DNA of 64,000 nt from Viola odorata (taxonomy: Eukaryota; Streptophyta; Magnoliopsida; Malpighiales; Violaceae), in the NCBI GenBank assembly GCA_963691705.1, contig OY829540.1, positions 2,370,001 through 2,434,000 of the forward strand. The letters are read 5' to 3'. Positions 46,431 to 58,008 of this stretch are shown piece by piece. How positions within the stretch are numbered: position 1 is the stretch's first letter; the number at the start of each line of letters is the position of its first letter. Under the pieces are notes generated by a model. It had not been told where the DNA came from. It saw only the letters and a program-made list of their open reading frames with translations, and did not search any database. The position numbers were made by a program, and so were the translations under genes.

Positions 46431-48305
46431 AAATAGCATTCATACCTTCACCACCCGTGGCGCAGTTCAGGAGAGGGCTGGTGGTTATGTCAGGTCCTTT
46501 GGCCAAGCCCTTGAAGGAGACCCATCCGCTTTTGATTAGTTGATTTACCTTCCGTTTGAAAGTAAAACAATTGTCCAGCGTATGGCCCGGTGTCCTAGCA
46601 TGATACTCGCATGTAGCGTTGGGATCGTACCAAATCGGGTATGGAGGTTGCTGAGGTCGGGTCGGGATTGGCACAACCTGACCGGCTGCCAAGAGATGTT
46701 TGTAGATCTCTCCCGCGGGAAGTGGGAGTGGCGGTACTGGTCCTCGTTTTGGTGCCTTCGGTGGATTGGAGGGCCTAGGTTGTGCGGGCCTTTCGGCTAA
46801 ATCCTCGAAAGAGATCCACCCACCTCTGATCAATTGATATACCTATTTCTTAAAGGCGCGGCAGTCTTTTAGGGTGTGACCAAGAGCTTCAGCATGGTAC
46901 TTGCATCTAGCATTAGGATCGTACCAATTTGGATAAGGAGGCTGCAAAGGTTGGATTGGGGTGGGTGCAATTTGTTTAGCTGCCAAAAGGTGCTCGTAAA
47001 TCTCTTCCGAAGGAACGGGAAGCGGTGGCAGTGGCCTTCGATCCCAACGGTTATCTTGGTTTCTAGGTTTATTTGGTGGATTGTACGGTCTAGGTTGGGT
47101 AAGTTGCGGTATTTGTGTTGGGGGTGATGGGAAACGTAGAGATGGTGCAGGGCTTTGGGAAGCCCTGTTAGCAACGAGCGTTGGTGGAAAGGAAAAACGG
47201 TGGGTCGATATAGTGGTGGTGACAAATAAGGGGGAGGCGGCGGGCAAGGTCGTCTGTGATTAGGTTGGGGAGAGACAAAGCCAACGTCTCTCCTTATGAT
47301 AGGCATCGCCCCTGGCGTAGGAATGATGATCTTTCCGGAATTAATCTCTTGCTCCACTCTCTCAGCAATCTGGACTATGTCGGGGAAGCTACTCGAAGGA
47401 CCGAGGGTAAGATAAGCGGAGTAGGGAGCTTTGAAGGTATTCACGAAAATTGACAAGAGTTGTCTGTCATCCAAAGGAGAAGAAATCCTTGCGGCTAGTT
47501 CTTTCCATCTCTGAGCATAAGCTCTTACTGATTCCTCAACCCTCTTCTCTAGATTTTGCAAATCAGAACGGTCAGGTGTGATTTCTACATCGAGCTTGTA
47601 CCGTTCGGATATTTCGTGGTGGTGAATTTTGAGGCGAGTTTTGGGACGTTCAATCCCCGGGCACCCCTCAGATTGTGGCCTCTTGAACTCCCGAGGTGTC
47701 GTGATTCCTAGCATTATGCTTTCAACAGCGGGATCCCTAGGGTCATATCTCTCAATAGCCCTTAGTTTTTCCTCTGGGGGACCCAATCGATCAATACCGG
47801 CCCCTTTCGCACTAATGGTGCCAAGACCTATGGTCGGTGAATATTCAAGAGAGGATTGTGGATGTGTCAGATCGCCTCCCGGAAGCTTAGCTTTCGATGG
47901 TCCAAAAATCGCGACTCGGGTAGAACAGCCCTGAGACAGGTAGGAATATTGTCTGGTTGTACTTGTTGCAACGGTAGGGTTGGTTGAAAGGTGCTGAAGT
48001 GACGAGGAGATCTCTTCACCCGTCTTAACTGGTGGATTTGCGGCGGTGGGTACGGTGAATGGGCTAACCCACCTCCAATGCCCCGGGGGTACAGAAAGTA
48101 GCGGGGGTACAGAAGGTCCTGCGACAGTGAGCGAAGAGGGAGGTCCTCTTGCTTGAGGGGGATCGAAACCCGGTGGCAATTCGGCGACAACTTCATCTCT
48201 TTCCTTTTCAGCCCTGGTGGCCCTTTCTGTAGTGATCCTAACTTGCTCCTCTAACTCAACGATTCTAGCTGCTAGTGCTTCGTCGGTCTTGGCCTGTTCA
48301 GTCAT
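46431..48305 (-). pseudogene. E5 Gag with duplicated zinc-knuckle module
   Basis: Start chosen at MTEQAKTDEALAARIVELEE (48305), a coiled-coil N-terminus. The upstream extension crosses a TTTTTTCAG acceptor-like site. Gag core: KRVEESVRAYAQRWKELAAR, LLSIFVNTFKAPYSAYLTLG, ADRVEQEI-type end (AERVEQEINSGKII). The frame shifts near 47250. The next frame has PSEEIYEHLLAAKQI and knuckle CKYHAEALGHTLKDC (46861-46905), a TAG, then a second copy PAGEIYKHLLAAGQV with knuckle CEYHARTPGHTLDNC (46567-46611). The two knuckles are exactly 98 codons apart in one frame. The K-x-NQLIKSGWVSFKGLAKGP end is typical of Ogre Gag. Confidence 0.85.
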
Positions 48306-49819
48306 TTTTCGCTTTTGAAGTCTAGTTAAAGGGAGCCTGTGCGGAGTAGCTTGCTTCCGCGGAGCTATTGTGAACCTGAAAAAAGGAAAAACGCAGAAAA
48401 GAGTAAGTATAAGTGAGGATATACAGGTGATGTGCAATCCCGAGGTCTCCACATTTGCTCATTCGCTTTTCCGGCAGTACTTTCATTTGATATTTCCAGG
48501 GTGGTCGGAGAGGCGAGGAATCCCAGCTGTCGGCAAGATACGAAGGAAGCCTCTATACATTCCAACGTTATGAAGTAAATCTGAGATGCTAACGGCGAAA
48601 CCCAACTCCGCAGGGGCAACCAATGCCACCACGCTAAGAAGATCTCTTTTATACTATGCTTTTGACGATGCAAGGCCTGATGCCTGGTGAACCCAACCGA
48701 GGGGAGAGACGATGATCTATGCTATGAACTCGGAGTGTTTTGTGATAAGCTAAGAGGATACAGCCATGAGTGAACGCTACTTGGCTGTTTTTCGGATGTT
48801 TGGTCTGATTTTTCGGTTTTTTCTTCTCTTTTTGTTTTGGGTGAAATGATTGTGGTTATCCTGGAGGGATTTTCTCATTCTTTTTGTGATGGTCTTTTGT
48901 GTGGTATCAGACGGATAGTCGATATGTGAAAAATGAGGTAATTTAACAAATATCCGAAAGAGTACGACTTTATTAAAAGTGTTTGCAAAAATATGGTAAA
49001 CTTGCCAACAAACTAAATTCATCAAAAAAAATTGCTAGTGATGAAATCAGGGATTCTAATTACATGAGAAAAAAAGGGTTTGCCGATATTCAAGTCTTCC
49101 TATGAAGGTATCAATCCTGGACGTCAGAGTTCTCTTGCTCCTGCCAAAAGTACTCTATCGAAGCCAACTCCCCTTTCTGCATCTCTATCTCGGCCCCTAA
49201 AGCGGCAATTCGGCTTTGTAGTGTTTGATCGTTGAAACTTCGTTCCCCAAAAATATCAAGTGAAAGTAGTGTAGGTGCCGACGTATTGAATGAGCAAAAT
49301 GGGTCCTGTGGGACAAAAATAAAATTTTAAAAGCAAAGTAACCTGCACGTGTAAGAAAATCTACAGTTCATATAAAAGACAAGATTATCATGGCAATAAT
49401 GCAAATAGAGCCACGACAAAGCAGGTATAATCGTGATGCACATGCTGGGGCTCTGATTCTGACATTTCTAGCTGGCTTGAATGGTTCCCGGATGATACCA
49501 TGAAAAGGTCCCTAAAGTGTCTTCCAGTCGCCCGATTCCTTGCGAAATCGTATAACCTTTCGACTGGCTTTAGGGGTTCATCCGAGTTGGGTTTGGTGAA
49601 CACTACCTAGGACATGTGTCCTAGGGCGTCACTACTACCCTCCTATTTTGGTAATTGTCCCCTGGGTGTAGGGCGCTATGAAATGCATATGACAATTGAT
49701 AAAGCAAATAAATAAACAGACCAGCAATTGATCAAAGCAAATAAATAAACAAAAAAAAAACACCTCTCTAAAAAATAAAACCGGCTCCGACCCTACTTTC
49801 CCTAGTGAAGTCGCCAAAC
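48306..49819 (-). other. E5 leader and primer binding site
   Basis: The PBS TTTGGCGACTTCACTAGG (minus, ending at about 49818) lies one base from the LTR. No ORF1 like that of some Ogre elements was found. Only short unrelated ORFs. Confidence 0.7.
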
Positions 49820-52800
49820 TGTCGCGCCCCACGAAAATTAACAGAGGAATGCTAATTCACGAGTGTGCAACGAAATTCGGGACCTTACAATGCTCAGCGT
49901 AGATGGACGCCTCGCAGCATGCAATGAAGTCGCCACCCTAATTTGGTTGCTAGGCTTAGGGAACCCTAATCGTCATGGCATAGGAAATATAATAAGTAAA
50001 AAAACTAAAGGCACAAAAAAAAGGGTCTGGACCCCAGACAAAGGTTCGGGGTCGTGTTATGGTCTCGGGAAGGTGTTAGGCACCCGAGACACATCCGAAA
50101 ACGGTTACCGGTTGATGAGAGAGGTGTTTAAAAAGGTGTTTGGGAAATACGTTTTGAAAAAGGGGGCCCTCAGAGGAATCGTCACTTTAGTCTTTATTAT
50201 GATCGTGATGGGACTGAATTTTCCGTAAGACTGAATGAGCGCCCTCTTTTTTCATCATCGGGCCATGCATGACTAACTTAATTACTACGTGATCCTAACA
50301 TGGATTGCTAACAGAGTACCATTTTAAATGATGGATTTAAAATGATAGTTTGCTGTGGGATCGAAAGTCCCCATGTACATGCAGTCAATATAAGCGAGAA
50401 GTAAAATCACATGAACGCGGCATTTTAAGAAAGTCTTTAAACACGTTGTGCATGTGGGTTGATTTTAGTTCTAGCAGTTCTATATATCATGCATACGATG
50501 GATATTTGCAGAAAGCATCGAATAAATAAAAAGGAATCGAAAGGCGTACTTTCGAGCGAAGCTTGAAACTAAAACCTGCAAAATGAGAGTGTTAGCGATA
50601 GCTCGAGAAATAAATAAGCAATTTATGAATGCAAGAATTTAAATGACAGTTGATTGTATACGAGAAATGATGGATTTCACGCATACGAAATGAGATGCTG
50701 AGTTTGGTTGTATGCGAAAAATGATTGATTTTAAGCATACGAGAATTTATCGCTAGGTGATTGCATACGAAAAATGATGGATTTTTCGTATGTGAGAATT
50801 TAAATGCTAGTTGATTGCATGCGAGAAATGATGGATTTTACGCATGTGAGAATTAAAATGCTAGTTGATTGCATGCGAAAAATGATGGATTTTACGCATA
50901 CGAAAATGAAATACTGAGTTGATTGCGTGCGAAAAATGATTGATTTTAAGCACACGAGAATTTAAATGCTAGGTTGATTGCATGCGAAAAATGATTGATT
51001 TTACGCATACGAGAATTTAAATGCTAGGTTGATTGCATGCGAAAAATGATTGATTTTACGCATACGAGAATTTAAATGCTGGGTTGGTTGCATGCGAAAA
51101 ATGATGGATTTTACGCATACGAAAATGAAATGCTGTTTTGATAAGTGCAGAAAAATTAAAGGCTATTGGCGATTTACAGGGAAGAAAAAAAAGTTTAATG
51201 ATTTGTAGAAAATAAAACAGATTGATAATGTAGAGAATGGACAGTTAGATATTTGTGGAAAATAAACAGTTGATATTGCGACCGACCATGTAGGCGGTAT
51301 TGAATTTAAATTGCTGAAAGTAAATTGCTGAAATTTAAAGTGCGGAAAAGTAAACAGTTGATAATTTGCGGAAGGATTTCCAGCAGTTTTGCGAAAAATT
51401 AAAGCAGTTGATATTGCAGAAAATAAACAGTTGATATTGCGACCGACCATGTAGGCGGTATTGAATTTAAATTGCTGAAAGTAAATTGCTGAAATTTAAA
51501 GTGCAGAAAAGTAAAGTACGGAAAAGTAAACAATTGATAATTTGCGGAAGGATTTCCAGCAGTTTTGCGAAAAATTAAAGCAGGTGATATTTACGGAAAT
51601 TAAAAAGCGACTGACCATATAGGCGGTATAATAAATGACTGAATTTAAATATCATGAAAATAAATATTGCGATAAGAAAGAAGCAATTCGGATATAGAAC
51701 AATTAAATAACAAGTTGTCGCAAGAACGAGCATACGAAAAATATGGACCGGAAATGACGCATGTGTGCATTTAAATCATGTATAAACATTTAAAGCATGG
51801 TATACGGCTATTTAATTTCGTGCATAAATATTTAATCATGGTATATAAATATTTAAGCAAAGCGAAATAATAAACAAGTATTGTAAATAATGATTAATTA
51901 AATATGGTATACGAATTAAATTAAACATTACGTACGAGCATGAAAAAAAAAATGACTCGAATGCTTGACGAAGAATTAATGGGCTGGGCCCCATGTGCTG
52001 AAATTGGTTAAAATGGGCTAGGAATAAATCCCAGCCCATAGCTTAATTTGAAAGGAAAAGAAAAGATGGGCTTGGCTTAAGCCAAAGCCCATCATCATGA
52101 TAAATAAAAGGAGGGACGGGCTTAGCCCGTCACCCTCCCTTCTTCTTCCTCGCAAGAACAGCCCTGCTGTTCTTGCTTCCCACGTCGCCGGCGCCGTGGC
52201 CGGCGACTCAAATGACCCAAAACCCACTTGTAACCCCCCCCAATTCGACTCGGATCAATCACTCAACATGCCAACGATCCAATCAAGCAAGAACAGCACC
52301 CCAAAACGGGAGAAGAAGCCACGGTTTTAAAAGAAGAAGAAACATGTTAATTAAACATTTTTTGAGCAATTAATTAGTTAAAGCAACGAATGATTAAATT
52401 AAGGCAAGGGAAGTGAAGTTAGCATGGAAACAAAGCTTTTAAAACAGATTTGAGTGGTTGATCAAAGGCTTAAGGCTAAAAACGAAAATTAAAAGAGAGG
52501 AGCTTAGAGAGAGAAAGCTTGAAAGAAGCTCACCTTGCTTGCCTTTCTTTTCCTTGGTTCGGGTGGATGAATTGGCTAGGAGAATGGAGAGGGAGCAGGG
52601 CTGTTTTCATGCGAGAGTTTTTTGTAAGATTTTCGGCCCCTTTTTCGTTGAGAAACCGTGGCTATTTATAGCCAAAAATGCGTGGATGGGAGGACGCCGG
52701 AGACGCGCGTGGGTGGCCGGCTGGTCACGGTGGCAAGGCTAGAGGGAGGTGTGATGATGGCGGAGGCGTAGGGGCTAGGGAGCAGTTGGCTCGGGCGAGG

Positions 52801-53602
52801 ACTTCGGTCGCTTCCCTCGTGCGTGCACTGTGCATGTGCATTATGCACATTAAATCAAGGGCCATTGATCTGGTTGACTTTCCTTGGTTGACCAGATCAA
52901 TGGCCATGATCAAATGGCCTTTCATCTGATTTAAATGGCCTCGAGCCGGTTCCCGCGACCAAACGTTCTGACTTTTCGAGCCGAAGGTACCGTCGCATAG
53001 AGAAAAATACGACGGGTTTAACCGTCTACAGCGAATGACGAGAATTTTTCGTTTAACGTGTTTATTTTTGCGTGAAACGTTTGAACGGAAAAATAAAGAC
53101 GTTACGCCAAAAATTACACGAAACGCTGTAGACCGTTGCGAGCAGAAAAAAATCTAGCAACTACTTGATGGAAAACATTTTAAAGTCAAGTTGCTGTCCG
53201 AGCAGGCTTACTCGGGTCCAATAAAAGCTCGAATAAAAATAATAATAAAATAATAAAAATACTAAAAAATGCGATAAAATACAAAAAATCCTAAAATTCA
53301 CGAGATGCTCAAAAATGAAGAAAAAACTAGCAAACGACTGCTGGATAGTAAAAAATGTGATTTTTAAGGCTAAAAATAATAATGATAATAATAACAAAAA
53401 TACTTGACGAAAAATTAAAAACGCGATTTCGAAAGCTGACGAAGCTAACGATGATGCTAAAATGCGATGAAAACCCTAAAAATGCTAGCGATAGTAACTT
53501 AACTATAGACGACTGTAATTTAAGTAAAAATGACGGTAAATTAAATAAATGACAGAAATGCTAAAATTAAGTAAAAATGGCGTCAAAATTCGGGTATCAA
53601 CA
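49820..53602 (-). repeat. E5 5' LTR (right copy)
   Basis: 3783 bp, nearly identical to 34276-38042. It differs by about 12-15 substitutions, two homopolymer length changes and an extra ~14-bp CTGAAAGTAAATTG unit near 51315. The likely minus-strand TATA box is at 52660-52673. Confidence 0.92.
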
Positions 53603-53674
53603 GGTTGCGATGTCATTGAATATGACAACACGCTGTGTAGGACCATCGCCCCAAGCGGTCACGTCTGTTTGGAC

Positions 53675-54835
53675 TTAGATTGGAAACCATTTCCGACATA
53701 AGCACTGACAAACCCAAGTACATATCTTGAAGTACTCGCGCCTCCTTCCATGATTCCTCATAAACGCCATCTCGACATTCAAACGCACACTATAGGCTTG
53801 TTTATGGGTTATCCTTATCATCTCGATTTCCTTGCTGCCACCTATGCTAAATAACATTCTCAAAAGTAATAATATCAAACTGAATGGTATCATATGAATA
53901 AAACCATACATGAGTTTCAACAACAATCCAAAGATAATAGCAAGTGTGACAAGGTAGTGAGTAAATAAAATAAACGGAAGACATTCCTCCCATGTAAACT
54001 CATACTTAAAAATCAAAACATGCCATGAGGACCCAAGCGTCCTTTTATCCATATTGTTAGAAACTCCAAATTTTGGTTGACAAGGTGTCCAATTTAGCAT
54101 CTTCGTGCTCGACTTTCTCCACAACTCCCTCCATAAGTCGCTAATGGACTTCTCATTCTGATTACTAACAACGCTCAAAGATAAATTATATAAAGGCATA
54201 GAATCTTCAAGACATAAGTTAGTAGTATTAGTTGCAACAAAGTGGTTCATTAAACCAACATAATGTGATACATGCACAACTAAATTTTGCAAAAGACATT
54301 GTAAGATACATAAGCGTTGCTTGTAACAATATCCTTCATGCTTATAAAACTTAGACTTAGTTTCAAAAAAATAATCATTGTAGATAAAATTAGAATCATT
54401 AGCATAAGGATCAAATTCATGTCGAAATTCACGCAACTTTAGGCAAATGGGTTGTTCATTAAAACGACTAACAAAACTCAAAGGAATACCATGTGAAAGC
54501 ATAACATCCCTGGAAACTAAGTTAGTAATATTAATTACACCACAATATCTTATCAAACTACCAACAAGTGGTCCATACACAACCAAAATTTGCAATGGGC
54601 CATGCGACTTACATAAGCGTTTGTACTTGAATAAAGCTCCGTCAATTCCTGTAAACTTAGACACATAATCATCATGACTTTCACCAATGGAAGAATGAAT
54701 ATAAATTATAGACATATTTGAAAATTCAATCGAATTTGTGCTCAAGAAGGAAAAACACACATCACCTCGGCGGCTAGGGTTAGCCAGATTGGCTACAACA
54801 TCCACTTTGTGCTTATTCCTTCGAATTGGCAACAA
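53675..54835 (-). pseudogene. E4 degenerate, internally duplicated integrase-like ORF
   Basis: A 386-codon open frame with no exact family motif. Residues about 65-150 (DGALFKYKRLC, LQILVVYGPLVGSLIRYCG, LSHGIPLSFVSR) parallel the zinc domain and first half of a gypsy integrase core. Residues about 165-245 repeat it (KHEGYCYKQRLC, LQNLVVHVSHYVGLMNHF, LSLSVVSNQN, LWRELWRKSSTK). The end (DKRTLGSSWHVLIF, FTWEECLPFI, KLMYGFIHMIPFSLI, GGSKEIEMIRITHKQ) matches the end of the core. The usual SDRD and QTDGQTE catalytic strings are lost (SRFN, SNQN, SNNMDK). The Leu/Ile-rich stretch near 305-340 mimics a membrane segment but fits Pro/Ser/Thr codons changed by C-to-T. No RT precedes it. Confidence 0.55.
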
Positions 54836-55339
54836 GTTATGGGATAAAATTCTTTGGAAATATTCCTTTATTTACATACACAAGAGAAGAAATACCATTA
54901 GGAAAGGATTCAAACGAATTAGGGTTAGAAGGGTGAAAGCGCAAAGGCCAAAAAATTATTTTTGAAGGGTTTACGCCAAAATGAATTTTGTACACACATA
55001 ATGCATTCCTCACTTCTCTCCCTCTAGCATAAACACTCAATTTATTTTATTTTTCCTCTCCTTTTGTATTATAAATTTCAATTGCATGCTCACTCTTTTC
55101 ATGCATGTGTTTTCCTCTCGCATGCTCACTATTTTCATGCGTGCTGCTTTTCTCACTTTCTCTCTTCCCATGCTCACTCTTTTCATGGGGGCTATTTTGC
55201 TCTCTTATTCCCTCTTTCTTTTCAGCACTCAATCTATCTCTCTTTTTATTTTCTATTTTTCTTTGGATCTCAAACTCAACATAGGACTTAACAAGCCTTT
55301 GTTGATCCTCGAAACTTGTGTAGGTGTTAATGGCACAAG
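54836..55339 (-). other. E4 post-protease linker
   Basis: Short tandem CATGCTCACTCTTTTCATG units (55083-55200) encode, on the minus strand, repeated HEKSEHA/HENSEHARGK peptides. This is the same kind of K/E/H linker as after E1 protease. The rest is AT-rich. Confidence 0.55.
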
Positions 55340-56185
55340 TGTAAACTTTCGGCCATCCCTCATAAATTTATACCGATTGCTCCTTCCTTCATGATTGGCC
55401 TCTCTATCATACTGCTATGGTCGTCCAAGTAGTATGTGAATTGATTGCATAGGCACCACATCACAAAGGATCTCATCCTTATAATTGCCAATGGAAAACG
55501 CAACTAAAACTTATTTGGTCACTTTAAATTTTCTTCCATTGATCGTCCATTGCAATAGGTAAGGTTTCGGATGTGTCAAAATGGTAAGGGTCAACTTGTG
55601 AACTAGTAAAGTGCTCGCATAATTTGCGCAACTCTCCTTGTCAATAGTCAATCCACACATCCTCTCCGTATCTAAACAACGAGTGTGGAATAATTTCTCT
55701 CGTTGCTCCTTCTCACTCACTTCTGTTGTTCCTTGTACACTCAAATGATGCTCAATATTAAGTGTTTTAGCACGTTCAAGCTCTTCGCAACATGGTGTGT
55801 AAGGTGTGGGGTGCGCGGGTGTCGTGGCGTGCACTAGGGTTTTGCATTGTGGTGCGCAATTAGGGTGAGTTGTCTTGATCACCCTTGGCTTACTTGTGCG
55901 CCCTTGTACTACCTCTTCTCCTCCTTTATCTCTCTCAACTAGATAATCAAGTGAACTCTTATTTTTAGTATCTATCCATGGTATACCAAATACGTGAGAA
56001 CTCGATGCACTAATAATATTAGCGTTTTGGACCAAACACTCTCTCAGCATTCTTCCCTTAAGCGTCTCGGCCTTGGTCCTCAAATTGTTCATGACAACCC
56101 TTAGTCTCTCATCCATCTCATAAAGCTGGGCCATGATATTGTTAAGGGTTGTCATCTCCCTTTTGCTTAAAACTTGGTTCGTCAT
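55340..56185 (-). pseudogene. E4 gag N-terminus fused to protease
   Basis: It starts MTNQVLSKREMTTLNNIMAQ, a coiled-coil Gag leader, and passes without a Gag core or knuckle into EKEQREKLFHTRCLDTERMC and LTIDKESCANYASTLLVHKL, the protease with its DSGS turned into DKES. The frame stops at 55511. In another frame FSIGNYKDEILCDVVPMQ and the HILLGRP-like strand follow to about 55340. This is therefore an internal deletion plus loss of the active site. Confidence 0.75.
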
Positions 56186-57010
56186 ACCTACTTTTCCTGA
56201 AATTCACAACAAAAGTAAAAGCGTAAAATTGTACTAAACACGAGAGTCACTCCCTCACGTATTTACTCTCGTGTTTAAACTCTCAATTAAAGTCACAACA
56301 TAACTCACAAATACCTGACTCAAGAAAATGTAAACGATGTATTGTTCACACGTAAATGTTAGTGACTCAAGAATTTCAAAGAAAGCTTCAAATAAGACAT
56401 ACAAAGAAAACTAGCTTCAAAACAAGTTTGGAGGTTGAATACTTGAATAGTTGCAAAAGCTATCAACTAAACAAATACACAACTGGAGTATAAGATAATG
56501 TTAGGAATCAATAAAATCTCAAAGACTCGATAGAAGACTCAAGACAATTCACAAAACCGTGAATGATGTGTATGTGTGAAATCTAGGGTTTGTGATTTGT
56601 ATCTTTGATATCTTTTGAATCCGACCACCAAATTGAATAATTATTTTTGCAATAGCTTCAAAATACCTTCTAGTATTTTGTATTTTATTTCTTTTCTATT
56701 TTATATTTTTTTTGACTCTTTTAACGAAAATAAATAACAATTAAAAGAAAGACACTTTGGATTTTTGTGACTTTTTTTTTTTTTTTAACACTTTGGGGAC
56801 ATATTTTTGTATTTGAAAGACACTACAAATTCGCACAACGATCTGCACACACAAAGACGCAAACAAGATCTAGAAACCCTAGATCGACTTCACACATAAA
56901 TAACTAACACACAGGACGCAAGGAGATTGATTTAGATCGGATATAAGAAGAATCAATCTAAACAATTAAAAACAGTAAAGGATAGATACCAAACCTTTGA
57001 ACGCCTTAAG
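56186..57010 (-). other. E4 leader
   Basis: AT-rich, with T runs near 56700-56790. No gene seen. Confidence 0.55.
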
Positions 57011-57207
57011 CTCTGCTACCAACTGATACGATCCTAGTTGTCTAGGGTGCATATTCTTCAATTTGTGATCTAGTTCGAAGTCTTGAATTTCGAATGCGAA
57101 AGATAGAGCTCAACAAGTACTAGCTTAGACCTCTTAGCAATTTGTGCTAAGCAACCGAATCGATTTCAAGTGAGGATTCTTGATCGAGTTCTAGACCTAT
57201 ATTGAAC
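57011..57207 (-). repeat. E4 PBS and 5' LTR fragment
   Basis: Minus-strand TTGGTAGCAGAG (57011-57022) follows the LTR end at 57024 (TGATACGATCCTAG on plus). The 184-bp LTR fragment matches 33030-33212 and then breaks off near 57207. Confidence 0.82.
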
Positions 57208-57795
57208 CGATTGTCGAAGCCGTAAAAAATAATAAATAAAACCTGCTAACAATGTGCACAATAAATTGTGTATAGTGGCAACAGGGTCGATCCACAGAGA
57301 CTAGGGTAGACACTAACTTGTGTGTGTGACTAGGGTAAACAAACCAAAACAGTAACAAATGGGGGGTTTGAAAGTTGTTGATTAATCTAATACAAACTAG
57401 GAAAGTAATGACAGACAGTAATAAAACAAATAAGAAATCAATAGAGAGAGGAGTTCCCCATAGGAATCTATCTCTGGTTGCATTTGCAGTTAGCCGGTCA
57501 TTGGTGCAGTGATCTTCTACCCCTAGCTGATAGATGTGCTATGGAGACCAGGTACGTTTAGGTCTCCTTCTTTCTTTCGTACGAGAAACTACCCCAAGGT
57601 ACATTTATGGAGTAGTCTTGACTCTTTGTCGTCCCCCAAGGTACGTTTATGGGGGCAATACTCAAAGGCCCATGAAATTGAAGAAAGACACACCTAGGGC
57701 GAGACACTCGGTACGTTCGAGGCTCTACCCTAATTACTTACTTAACCCAGTCAGATTGGACCAGCGACCTGATGACTCCGATCTGGTTGTCTACT
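57208..57795 (+). other. E6 5' part, non-coding
   Basis: AAYAGGGTCGATCCACAGAGAC (57287-57302 region) is a phrase common in plant LTR elements. GGTACGTTTA-like words recur (57549, 57597, 57638, 57710). No gene. Confidence 0.4.
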
Positions 57796-57953
57796 TTACC
57801 CTGCAGCCTCACAGAGGGAGGACACTTTGGTGCCAAGAAAATAACACTGAAAGTTTTGGAGGCTGGTCTTTACTGGCCATCTCTTTTCAAGGACAACTAC
57901 ATTTTTTGTGCCCTCGCTGTCAGGCCACAGGTAATATTGGAGCCAAAAACTAG
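57796..57953 (+). pseudogene. Integrase zinc-domain scrap
   Basis: GGHFGAKKITLKVLEAGLYW and PSLFKDNYIFC match the N-terminal H2C2 zinc region of Athila/Tat integrase. The second CxxC (CPRCQATGNIGAKN) is in another frame, so one indel separates the halves. The remainder of integrase is absent. Confidence 0.7.
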
Positions 57954-58008
57954 ATGTCCCTCACAGACGAATTAGGAGAAGAGACACAACCAGCCACCAC
58001 GCCACTAC

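Larger units (their letters stand above)
34276..53602 (-). mobile_element. E5: young Ogre-type Ty3/gypsy element, 19.3 kb
   Basis: LTRs 34276-38042 and 49820-53602 begin (minus) TGTTGATACCC and end GGGGCGCGACA, flanked by perfect 5-bp duplications GGTTG (34271-34275, 53603-53607). The PBS TTTGGCGACTTCACTAGG resembles the tRNA-Arg type of Ogre. Gag (EESVRAYAQRWKELAARI), RT with dual RNase H, and integrase all match Ogre. The 3' UTR (38056-42486) is 4.4 kb and repeat-rich. No protease motif and no ORF1 upstream of gag were found, and gag and pol each carry a frameshift. By eye, the LTRs show about 12-15 substitutions over 3.77 kb, so insertion is recent. Confidence 0.93.
33030..57207 (-). mobile_element. 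E4: old decayed Ty3/gypsy element, split by E5
   Basis: Minus-strand order: 5' LTR fragment (57207-57024), PBS, leader, gag N-terminus fused to protease, K/E-rich linker, degenerate integrase ORF, [E5], PPT (34163-34149), 3' LTR (34148-33030). The LTR fragment differs from the 3' LTR at about 10% of sites, mostly transitions. The 5' LTR is truncated at 57207, where an Athila-like fragment begins. RT was not found. Same LTR family as E1 and E3. Confidence 0.8.

Noticed and set aside
53675..54835. Env-like protein with a transmembrane segment in E4
   Set aside because: The hydrophobic stretch aligns with the end of a gypsy integrase core (WEECLPFI...YGF) and is better explained by C-to-T changes in Pro/Ser/Thr codons. 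No signal peptide or coiled fusion motifs.
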